13,753 bases of DNA from an uncultured Clostridia bacterium (GTDB taxonomy: Bacteria > Bacillota > Clostridia > Oscillospirales > Oscillospiraceae): the NCBI GenBank assembly GCA_937907975.1, contig CALEQS010000065.1:1-13753 (forward strand), written 5' to 3'. Every line of letters starts with the position of its first letter. The stretch's first letter is position 1. Shown here piece after piece: positions 4,424 to 12,466 of the stretch. The notes beneath the pieces are model-generated. The model saw nothing but the letters and a program-made list of their open reading frames with translations. It was not told the DNA's origin and did no database searches. The translations under genes were made by a program, and so were the position numbers.

Positions 4424-7369
4424 ATGAGCCTTCGTATTGGTATCGACATCGGTTCCACCACCGTCAAGGTGGTCGTACTCGATGAACAGAACAAGCTGCT
4501 GTTCCGCTCCTATGAGCGGCATTTTTCCAAGGTGCGTGAAAAGGCCTGCGAGATCCTGAGCTCCATCGCCCCCCGGTTCTCCGGGCAGGACATCCGGCTG
4601 GTCATCACCGGCTCCGCCGGTCTGGGCGTAGCCAAGGCCAGCGGCATCGACTTTGTGCAGGAAGTGTACGCCACCGCCGCCGCCGTCAACGAGTACATCC
4701 CCGACACCGACGCGGTGATCGAGCTGGGCGGTGAGGACGCCAAGATCATCTTCTTCGGCGGCGCGCTGGAGGAGCGCATGAACGGCTCCTGTGCCGGCGG
4801 CACCGGCGCCTTCATCGACCAGATGGCCACGCTGATGAACGTCACCGCCGACGAGCTGGACACGCTCTCCCTCAAGCATGAGAAGATCTACCCCATCGCC
4901 TCCCGCTGCGGCGTGTTCGCCAAGAGCGACATACAGCCCATCCTGAACCAGGGCGGCCGGAAGGAGGACGTGGCGGCCAGCATCTTCCAGGCCGTGGTGG
5001 ACCAGACCATTGCCGGTCTGACCCAGGGCCGCGAACTCAAGGGCAAGATCGTCTTTCTGGGCGGCCCGCTCCACTTCCTGAAGGGACTGCGGGAGCGCTT
5101 CGTGGAGACGCTGAAGCTGGACGAAGAGCACGCCATCTTCCCCGAGGACGGCGACTGCTTCGCCGCCATCGGCGCGGCACTGTGTGCCTCCGACTACGAC
5201 TCCATGCCCTTTGACAAGGCCCTGAAGCTGCTGGAAGAAAGCCGGGAGGCTACCACCACCCTGAACACCGCCCCCCAGCTTTTCAAGAGCCAGGAGGAGT
5301 ACGACGCATTCTGTCAGCGGCACAACTCCTCCCATCCCCCGGTGGTGGATGCCGCCACCTATGAGGGCGACGCCTATCTGGGCATTGACGCGGGCAGCAC
5401 CACCACCAAGCTGGCCCTCATTGCCCCGGACGGCGGACTGCTCTACACCTACTATCACTCCAACCAGGGCAACCCGGTGGCCATTGTCCGGGAGCAGCTG
5501 GACAAGATCTACGCCCTGTGCGGCGATCGGATCCACATCAAGGGCAGCGCCGTCACCGGCTACGGCGAGGACCTTATCAAAAACGCCTTCCGCTGCGACC
5601 TGGGCCTTGTGGAGACGGTGGCCCACCTGAACGCCGCCAAGCACTTCAACCCCGACGTGGACTTCATCATCGACATCGGCGGTCAGGACATGAAGTGCTT
5701 CAAGATCCGCAACGGCGCGGTGGACTCCATCATGCTGAACGAGGCCTGCTCCTCCGGCTGCGGCTCCTTTATTGAGACCTTCGCCAAGGCGCTGGGCTAC
5801 AACATCGCCGACTTCGCCAAGCTGGGCCTGTTCACCGAAAAGCCGGTGAACCTGGGCTCCCGCTGCACGGTGTTCATGAACTCCTCCGTCAAGCAGGCCC
5901 AGAAGGACGGCGCCAGCGTGGCCGACATCTCCGCCGGCCTCGCCATCTCCATCGTCAAGAACGCCATCTACAAGGTGCTGCGTATGTCCTCCGCCGATGA
6001 GCTGGGCCAGCACATCGTGGTGCAGGGCGGCACCTTCCTCAATGACGCGGTGCTCCGGGCCTTCGAGCAGGAGCTGGGCCGCAATGTCACCCGGCCCACC
6101 ATCGCCGGTCTGATGGGCGCCTTCGGCGCGGCACTGGCCGCCAAGGACCTGGCGCTGGAGAAGAGCCAGCTCCTCACTCCGGAGGAGCTCAAATCCTTCC
6201 AGCACACCGCCAAGCCCATCACCTGCAATGGCTGCACCAACCACTGCAGCCTGACCATCAACCAGTTCGACGGCGGCCGCCGCTTCATCTCCGGCAACCG
6301 CTGTTCCAAGCCGCTGGGCGGCAAGCAGGAGCATATGCCCGACCTCATGAAGTACAAATATGAGAAGCTACGCGCCATGCACGGCGTGGGCCAGGGCAAC
6401 GGCAGCCGCGGAAAAATGGGAATCCCCTTCGCGCTGAATATGTACGAAAACCTGCCCTTCTGGTTTGCATTCTTCACCAAGCTGAACTTCGATGTGGTGC
6501 TCTCCCCTGAGTCCAGCCGTCAGCTCTACATCAAGGGCCAGCGCACCATCCCCTCCGACACGGTGTGTTATCCCGCCAAGCTGGTGCACGGCCATGTACT
6601 CAGCCTGCTGGAGGAGGGCGTGGACACCATCTTCTACCCCTGCATGAGCTACAACTTCGATGAGCACATCAGCGACAACAACTATAACTGCCCCGTAGTG
6701 GCCTACTACCCCGACCTGATCGCCGCCAACATTCCGGCGCTGGAGGGCAAGCACTTCATCCACGAATACTTCGGCCTGCACCGGCCCAGGGACTTTGAAA
6801 AGCGCGCCGCCGTCTACTTCCAGAAGGAATTCGGCATTCCGAAAAAGGAGACCGTCGCCGCCGCCAGAGCCGCCTATCAGGCCTATGCCGACTATGAGGC
6901 CGACGTGCGCAAGACCGCTCAGGAGTACATCGACTTTGCCCGCCAGAACGACTGCCCCATCATGGTGGTAGCCGGACGCCCCTACCACATGGACCCGGAG
7001 ATCAACCACGGCATCAACGATCTGGTCACCGGTTTCCATTTCGTGCTCATCACTGAGGACAGTGTGGCGTGGAAGATGGACAAGCAGCCCCGCACCGTCC
7101 TCAACCAGTGGACATTCCACGCCCGTATGTACAACGCCGCCCGCTACGTCTGCACGCAGGAGGACATGGAGCTCATCCAGCTGGTCAGCTTCGGCTGCGG
7201 CGTGGACGCCATCACCGGCGACGAGATGCGCTCCATTCTGGAGGAGGGCGGCAAGCTCTACACCCAGCTGAAGATTGACGACATCTCCAACCTCGGCGCG
7301 GTCAAGATCCGCATCCGCTCCCTGATCGCCGCCATTGAAGAGCGCAAGAAGCGCGCCGCCCATGAATGA
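4424..7369 (+). CDS. Acyl-CoA dehydratase activase-type protein (tandem ASKHA domains plus DUF2229)
   Basis: A 981-residue cytoplasmic protein of the BadF/BadG/BcrA/BcrD and HgdC activase family. HgdC-type activases use ATP hydrolysis and a [4Fe-4S] cluster to inject an electron into 2-hydroxyacyl-CoA dehydratases. The first ASKHA domain (about 4-255) has IGIDIGSTTVK and cluster cysteines C123 (SCAGGTGAF) and C162 (SRCGVF). The second (about 318-575) repeats LGIDAGSTTTK, with C442/C446 and C481. A cysteine motif CNGCTNHC (601-608, plus C627) follows, then a DUF2229-type region (about 664-925) with C715, C740, C756 and C924. Family members I know of usually continue into a dehydratase-like C-terminus in one chain; here that part is a separate gene two positions downstream. 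AAGGTGG precedes the start by 7 bases. The protein partner and substrate are not visible. Confidence 0.9.
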   Translation: MSLRIGIDIGSTTVKVVVLDEQNKLLFRSYERHFSKVREKACEILSSIAPRFSGQDIRLVITGSAGLGVAKASGIDFVQEVYATAAAVNEYIPDTDAVIELGGEDAKIIFFGGALEERMNGSCAGGTGAFIDQMATLMNVTADELDTLSLKHEKIYPIASRCGVFAKSDIQPILNQGGRKEDVAASIFQAVVDQTIAGLTQGRELKGKIVFLGGPLHFLKGLRERFVETLKLDEEHAIFPEDGDCFAAIGAALCASDYDSMPFDKALKLLEESREATTTLNTAPQLFKSQEEYDAFCQRHNSSHPPVVDAATYEGDAYLGIDAGSTTTKLALIAPDGGLLYTYYHSNQGNPVAIVREQLDKIYALCGDRIHIKGSAVTGYGEDLIKNAFRCDLGLVETVAHLNAAKHFNPDVDFIIDIGGQDMKCFKIRNGAVDSIMLNEACSSGCGSFIETFAKALGYNIADFAKLGLFTEKPVNLGSRCTVFMNSSVKQAQKDGASVADISAGLAISIVKNAIYKVLRMSSADELGQHIVVQGGTFLNDAVLRAFEQELGRNVTRPTIAGLMGAFGAALAAKDLALEKSQLLTPEELKSFQHTAKPITCNGCTNHCSLTINQFDGGRRFISGNRCSKPLGGKQEHMPDLMKYKYEKLRAMHGVGQGNGSRGKMGIPFALNMYENLPFWFAFFTKLNFDVVLSPESSRQLYIKGQRTIPSDTVCYPAKLVHGHVLSLLEEGVDTIFYPCMSYNFDEHISDNNYNCPVVAYYPDLIAANIPALEGKHFIHEYFGLHRPRDFEKRAAVYFQKEFGIPKKETVAAARAAYQAYADYEADVRKTAQEYIDFARQNDCPIMVVAGRPYHMDPEINHGINDLVTGFHFVLITEDSVAWKMDKQPRTVLNQWTFHARMYNAARYVCTQEDMELIQLVSFGCGVDAITGDEMRSILEEGGKLYTQLKIDDISNLGAVKIRIRSLIAAIEERKKRAAHE

Positions 7370-8078
7370 ACTCGCCTGTATGAAGGCGGTCATTGACGCC
7401 GACCCCATCCGCTACCTCGACCTCACCCAGCCGCTGGCCCGGGGCACCGGGCAGGTGGTGGACGTCGACGCGCAGGGCGCGCTGGTGCGGGTGGTGCTGG
7501 CCGGCGGTGGCGACCACTACACCCTGTCCGCCCAGACCGAACAGCGGGCCGCCGATCTGATCGCACTCCTCCCGGAGGATGCGGGCTACGTCACCTGGCA
7601 CGAGGAGCTGTGCTGGCCGCTGCTACAGAAGCGCTTCGGCTATCCCGGCTGCAACTTCTGCTGGCAGACCGCCTATATGAGCGCATCTCCCATGCCCATC
7701 CCGGAGCACTCTTTCACGCTCCGGGCGCTGGATGAGTCCTTCTATCCCGCCGTCCGGGCCCAGTACACCCTGATCGGCGATGACGATCTCATGAAAACGC
7801 TCCAGCGCCATGACGTGATCGGCGCATTTGACGGCGATACACTGGCGGGCTTCATGGGCTGGCATGATGACGGCACTCTCGGGCTGCTGGAGGTCTACCC
7901 CGCCTACCGCCGCCGGGGACTCGCCTCCCTGCTGGAAGCACACATTGTAAATCTGGAGCTCTCCCGGGGCTTTATCCCCTATGCCCAGATCTTTAAGGAC
8001 AATCTCCCCTCGCTGGCACTGCAGACTTCACTGGGCTGCCAGCGCTCCCGCGGGCCGGTCTACTGGCCCAAATCCTGA
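7362..8078 (+). CDS. GNAT family N-acetyltransferase
   Basis: A 238-residue protein. The C-terminal half (about 117-235) is a GNAT fold: GDTLAGFMGWHDDGTLGLLEV strand region, then the acetyl-CoA-binding motif VYPAYRRRGLASLLEA at 178-193 (the R/Q-x-x-G-x-G/A loop appears as RRRGLA) and N214 in KDNLPSLALQTSLG. The N-terminal half (about 1-110) is degenerate and contains CNFC at 97-100. This two-part layout matches a GNAT group I recall from clostridia whose substrate is unknown. The ATG at 7362 overlaps the activase stop by 8 bases, implying translational coupling; an alternative start is ATG at 7380. No strong ribosome site precedes either. Its placement between the activase and dehydratase genes is unusual. 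Acetylation of an operon protein or a small amine is conjecture. Confidence 0.82.
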   Translation: MNELACMKAVIDADPIRYLDLTQPLARGTGQVVDVDAQGALVRVVLAGGGDHYTLSAQTEQRAADLIALLPEDAGYVTWHEELCWPLLQKRFGYPGCNFCWQTAYMSASPMPIPEHSFTLRALDESFYPAVRAQYTLIGDDDLMKTLQRHDVIGAFDGDTLAGFMGWHDDGTLGLLEVYPAYRRRGLASLLEAHIVNLELSRGFIPYAQIFKDNLPSLALQTSLGCQRSRGPVYWPKS

Positions 8079-8095
8079 AAAAGAGGTTTCTGCCC

Positions 8096-9397
<1,302 letters not shown>

Positions 9398-9409
9398 GGC
9401 AAATCATTT

Positions 9410-9445
9410 ACCGCCCCCGCATGGTTATGCGGGGGCGGTTTTGCT
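9410..9445 (+). terminator. Terminator of the activase operon
   Basis: ACCGCCCCCGCAT (9410-9422) pairs perfectly with 9427-9439 around a GGTT loop, followed by TTTTGCT. It stands 12 bases after the dehydratase-like stop codon. Confidence 0.9.
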
Positions 9446-9452
9446 GTCCCCA

Positions 9453-9499
9453 AAAGCCGCAAATGCCGCACCCTTGTCAGGTGCGGCATTTGCGGCTTT
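9453..9499 (-). terminator. Terminator of the MFS gene (20-bp perfect hairpin)
   Basis: A perfect 20-bp stem (9453-9472 with 9480-9499) has a 7-base loop and lies 27 bases after the MFS stop on the minus strand, where it ends in TTTT. On the plus strand it is followed by GAGAAAA, so it serves the minus direction. It sits back-to-back with the activase operon terminator. Confidence 0.8.
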
Positions 9500-9526
9500 G
9501 AGAAAATGGTAGGAACTATGCAATGC

Positions 9527-10795
9527 TCAGTTCTTGCCGATGCAGGTATCATCCACGAACGCGATGAGAATAATGGCGATCACATCCAGCACGGCCACAA
9601 TGGTGTAAGCGCCGGAGTAGCCGCCCAGATAGGCCAGACCAAAGGCCACGACTGCAAAGGCGAAGGAGTTCACAATGGTATGGATCGGGGTGATGACGCC
9701 CAGCGCACGGACGAAATCATAACGGCCGAACACGGTGCCCACCATGGAGGGGAACAGATTGCCGACGCCACCAATGCCGATACCAATAAAGACCACAGAG
9801 GCGTAGAGGCTGAAGCTGCTGGCAGGCACGATGCAGAAGATCAGGCCGACCAGATACCAGATGCCATAGATGATGCAGGCCTTCTTGGTGCCCACCTTCT
9901 GATCCAGCCAGCCGGTGGCATAACTGCCCAGCAGGCCGAAGAAGGCGGCAATGGTCATCATGCCGGTGGACTTGGTCTCGCTCCAGCCGCAGGACATCAG
10001 GCGCGGGATCATCTGGGAAATCAGAGAGACAGTGACCAGAACATAGATGCCCAGAGACAGGCCGATCAGCCAGACCTGCTTGTTCTTCAGCAGCTTTGCG
10101 GGCGTCCATGGGGATTTATACTTCTGAAGCTCGCGGAGGTTGGCCTCGATCTCCTCCTTGGTGAAGGAACCGTTGTCCGGCGCGCAGCCTCGCTCCTCGG
10201 GGTGGTCGCGCACGATGAAGAAGCCCAGAATGCTGACCACGGCCAGCAGAATACCCATGGTGTAGAAGGAACCGGTCAGGGACACCCGGTGCATAATGAA
10301 CAGGAACAGCGGCACAAAGGCGGCAGAAGCCATGTTCTGACCCATGGTGGCCCAACCCAGCGCCAGACCTTTCTTCATCGGGAACCAGTTGGACATCAGC
10401 GTAGTGGCAACCGTATAGTTAAAGCCATAGCACATGAAGTTTACAAATGCGGTGACGGCGAAGAAGCCCATTGTGGTGGACACAACGCCATACAGGAAAA
10501 AGGAAATGCCGCCCAGAATGCCGGTGATCAGCGCAATGGGGCGCAGGCCCTTTCGATCCACAAGGAATGCCCAGAAAATTGAGCCGATAAAGCCAGCCCA
10601 GCTGGCGGGTGTCGCCAGCGCCAACAGCTGGTTTCCATCCAGCGCATGGGCGGCGGCAAAGTTGCCCACAATGACATTCAGGCCGTCACTGCGGAAGCCG
10701 GAGCCGAAGAAGTACATCAGTCCGGCATATACGATCATCGTCCAGCCCCACCGGCCAAAATTGCTCTTGGTGCTGTTGATATTATGTTCGCTCAT
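9527..10795 (-). CDS. Major facilitator superfamily transporter (carboxylate-type, possibly OFA-like)
   Basis: A 422-residue membrane carrier with about 12 hydrophobic segments split by a charged cytoplasmic loop at about 195-245 (with PEERGCAPDNGSFTKEEIEANL and further charged residues). MFS marks are the first-half loop DRKGLRP (80-86) and the SNWFPMKKGLALGWATMGQ segment, which is typical of the oxalate/formate and monocarboxylate carrier groups. The direction and substrate cannot be read from sequence; an organic acid is the best guess. The ATG at 10795 is chosen because AGGAGG lies 9 bases upstream; the longer reading to 10879 runs through the leader. It is a single gene, divergent from icd across about 308 bases, with its own promoter and terminator. 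Confidence 0.87.
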   Translation of the reverse strand: MSEHNINSTKSNFGRWGWTMIVYAGLMYFFGSGFRSDGLNVIVGNFAAAHALDGNQLLALATPASWAGFIGSIFWAFLVDRKGLRPIALITGILGGISFFLYGVVSTTMGFFAVTAFVNFMCYGFNYTVATTLMSNWFPMKKGLALGWATMGQNMASAAFVPLFLFIMHRVSLTGSFYTMGILLAVVSILGFFIVRDHPEERGCAPDNGSFTKEEIEANLRELQKYKSPWTPAKLLKNKQVWLIGLSLGIYVLVTVSLISQMIPRLMSCGWSETKSTGMMTIAAFFGLLGSYATGWLDQKVGTKKACIIYGIWYLVGLIFCIVPASSFSLYASVVFIGIGIGGVGNLFPSMVGTVFGRYDFVRALGVITPIHTIVNSFAFAVVAFGLAYLGGYSGAYTIVAVLDVIAIILIAFVDDTCIGKN

Positions 10796-10850
10796 CCAAA
10801 ATTTCCTCCTCTTGATTTTTCTCTTCCATCTTCTGTCTTTTGAGCAACTC

Positions 10851-10872
10851 TGCTGTCCGGCCGGACCCAGCA
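10851..10872. repeat. Palindrome in the MFS leader
   Basis: GTCCGGCCGGAC (10855-10866) is a perfect 12-bp palindrome, extended by TGCTG/CAGCA arms with a two-base slip. It lies in the transcribed leader between the MFS promoter and its ribosome site, so it could be an RNA hairpin or an operator. Confidence 0.4.
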
Positions 10873-10889
10873 CGCTCAATCCGAGCTTA

Positions 10890-10919
10890 AATATAGCATT
10901 TTATACAGTTTTCTGTAAA
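10890..10919 (-). promoter_or_regulatory. Promoter of the MFS gene
   Basis: On the minus strand TTTACA (10919-10914), an 18-base spacer and TATATT (10895-10890) with an extended TGC before the -10. The predicted leader is about 90 bases. Confidence 0.65.
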
Positions 10920-11044
10920 ATTCATTCTGCGGCATAGGAATATGTCGCAAAGTGAATATCCCACAAAACGGTGTTACTTTTTGTTTATAATGTACAAGCA
11001 TTTCGGGGCTCTCTCATGTAAAATGAACCTTTTTAAGCTCCCTC

Positions 11045-11073
11045 TTGCACAATGCCCCGCACTTCGCTATAAT
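11045..11073 (+). promoter_or_regulatory. Promoter of the isocitrate dehydrogenase gene
   Basis: TTGCAC (11045-11050), a 17-base spacer and TATAAT (11068-11073). The 11-mer TTCGCTATAAT (11063-11073) is identical to that at the activase promoter (4378-4388). Transcription would begin near 11080, which excludes starts upstream of it. Confidence 0.8.
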
Positions 11074-11103
11074 AAAGTCACTAAAATGAAAGCAGGTGTT
11101 TCC

Positions 11104-12306
11104 ATGCCCCGTATTCCCATGACCACTCCCCTGGTGGAGATGGACGGCGACGAGATGACCCGCGTCCTGTGGCAGATCATCAAGGACGAGCTGATCCTCC
11201 CCTTCGTGGACCTCAAGACTGAATACTACGACCTCGGTCTCAAGCACCGGGACGAGACGAACGATCAGGTGACGGTGGACTCCGCCAACGCCACCAAGAA
11301 GTACGGCGTGGCCGTCAAGTGCGCCACCATCACCCCCAACGCCCAGCGGGTGGAGGAGTATAACCTCCACAAGATGTGGCCCTCCCCCAACGGCACCATC
11401 CGCGCCATGCTGGACGGCACCGTGTTCCGTGCCCCCATCGTGGTGAAGGGCATCGAGCCCTGCGTGAAGAACTGGAAAAAGCCCATCACGCTGGCCCGCC
11501 ACGCCTATGGCGATGTCTACAAGAACACTGAGATGATCATTCCCGGCCCCGGCAAGGTGGAGCTGGTCTACACCGCCGCCGACGGCACCGAGGAGCGCGC
11601 GCTGGTGCACGAGTTCAAGGGCCCCGGCGTGGCACAGGGTATGCACAACCTGAACGCCTCCATCGAGAGCTTCGCCCGCAGCTGCTTTGAGTACGCGCTG
11701 GCCACCAAGCAGGATCTGTGGTTCGCCACCAAGGATACCATCTCCAAGAAGTACGACCACACCTTCAAGGACATCTTTGCCGAGATCTTCGAGGCCGAGT
11801 ACAAGCAGAAGTTTGACGCCGCCGGCATCGAATACTTCTACACCCTGATCGACGACGCCGTGGCCCGGGTCATGAAGGCCGAGGGCGGCTTCATCTGGGC
11901 CTGCAAGAACTACGACGGCGATGTGATGAGCGACATGGTGTCCTCCGCCTTCGGCTCTCTGGCCATGATGACCAGCGTGCTGGTCAGCCCTCACGGCTAC
12001 TATGAATACGAGGCCGCCCACGGCACCGTTCAGCGCCACTACTACAAGCACCTGAAGGGCGAGGAGACCTCCACCAACTCCGTGGCCACCATCTTCGCAT
12101 GGACGGGCGCCCTGCGCAAGCGCGGCGAGCTGGACAACATCCCCGAGCTGATGGCCTTTGCCGACAAGCTGGAAAAAGCTACGCTGGACACCATCGCCCA
12201 GGGTAAGATGACCAAGGATCTGGCCCTCATCACCACCCTGAAGGACGTCACCGTCCTCAACAGCCGGGACTTCATTCTGGCCATCCGGGAGAATCTGGAG
12301 AAGTAA
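11104..12306 (+). CDS. icd: NADP-dependent isocitrate dehydrogenase
   Basis: A 400-residue cytoplasmic enzyme that converts isocitrate to 2-oxoglutarate and CO2 with NADP+. It belongs to the subfamily that includes eukaryotic NADP-IDH, not the E. coli type. Visible features are the substrate loop WPSPNGTIR (92-100), R110 and R132 (in ARHAYGD, aligning with Arg132 of human IDH1), Y139, K213, the metal-binding aspartates D252 and those in NYDGDVMSD (269-277), and HGTVQRH (306-312), whose R311/H312 fit NADP over NAD. The start at 11104 follows AGGTG by 5 bases and lies downstream of the predicted transcription start. Length is normal for the subfamily. In an anaerobe it most likely serves glutamate synthesis and NADPH supply. 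Confidence 0.95.
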   Translation: MPRIPMTTPLVEMDGDEMTRVLWQIIKDELILPFVDLKTEYYDLGLKHRDETNDQVTVDSANATKKYGVAVKCATITPNAQRVEEYNLHKMWPSPNGTIRAMLDGTVFRAPIVVKGIEPCVKNWKKPITLARHAYGDVYKNTEMIIPGPGKVELVYTAADGTEERALVHEFKGPGVAQGMHNLNASIESFARSCFEYALATKQDLWFATKDTISKKYDHTFKDIFAEIFEAEYKQKFDAAGIEYFYTLIDDAVARVMKAEGGFIWACKNYDGDVMSDMVSSAFGSLAMMTSVLVSPHGYYEYEAAHGTVQRHYYKHLKGEETSTNSVATIFAWTGALRKRGELDNIPELMAFADKLEKATLDTIAQGKMTKDLALITTLKDVTVLNSRDFILAIRENLEK

Positions 12307-12389
12307 GAAATCCCATTATTCTGAGGCCGAAAAATCTGACAGCATGGATATTCTACACGCAGACCATTCCTTGTCGAAAACCGGTGTTT

Positions 12390-12418
12390 AAGATCCTTCG
12401 CTTCGCTCAGGATGACAC
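12390..12418. repeat. Dispersed palindromic repeat (SEAKDL-type)
   Basis: AAGATCCTTCGCTTCGCTCAGGATGACAC-like sequence in which ATCCT (12393-12397) pairs with AGGAT (12409-12413). Its reverse strand reads as the VILSEAKDL pseudo-peptide that turns up in many bacterial intergenic repeats. It lies between the icd stop and the shared terminator. The rest of 12307-12433 shows nothing else. Confidence 0.55.
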
Positions 12419-12433
12419 ACGCGCCATAAAGCT

Positions 12434-12466
12434 GCCCCACCATGCTCTGCATGGTGGGGCTTTTGT
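12434..12466 (+). terminator. Terminator between convergent icd and Clp genes
   Basis: A perfect 12-bp stem GCCCCACCATGC (12434-12445) with 12449-12460 and a TCT loop is followed on the plus strand by TTTTGTC. It lies directly beside the stop of the Clp gene (12467), so it may also block antisense reading of that gene; the minus side lacks a clear T-tract. Confidence 0.8.

Noticed and set aside
4382..6334. Open frame of 650 codons antisense to the activase gene
   Set aside because: It mirrors the sense codons of a strongly supported gene; the product is low-complexity G/V/A/H-rich with no domain, as expected from G+C-rich third positions.
6368..7408. Open frame of 346 codons antisense to the activase 3' end
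   Set aside because: Same artefact; no ribosome site or promoter and no recognisable motif.
9506..10582. Open frame of 358 codons antisense to the MFS gene
   Set aside because: Histidine/glutamine-rich shadow of a clear 12-helix transporter on the other strand.
10942..11103. N-terminal extension of isocitrate dehydrogenase
   Set aside because: It runs through the predicted promoter (11045-11073) and lacks similarity to the family; the start at 11104 has a ribosome site.
11014..12051. Open frame of 345 codons antisense to icd
   Set aside because: Shadow of a conserved enzyme gene; composition is artefactual.
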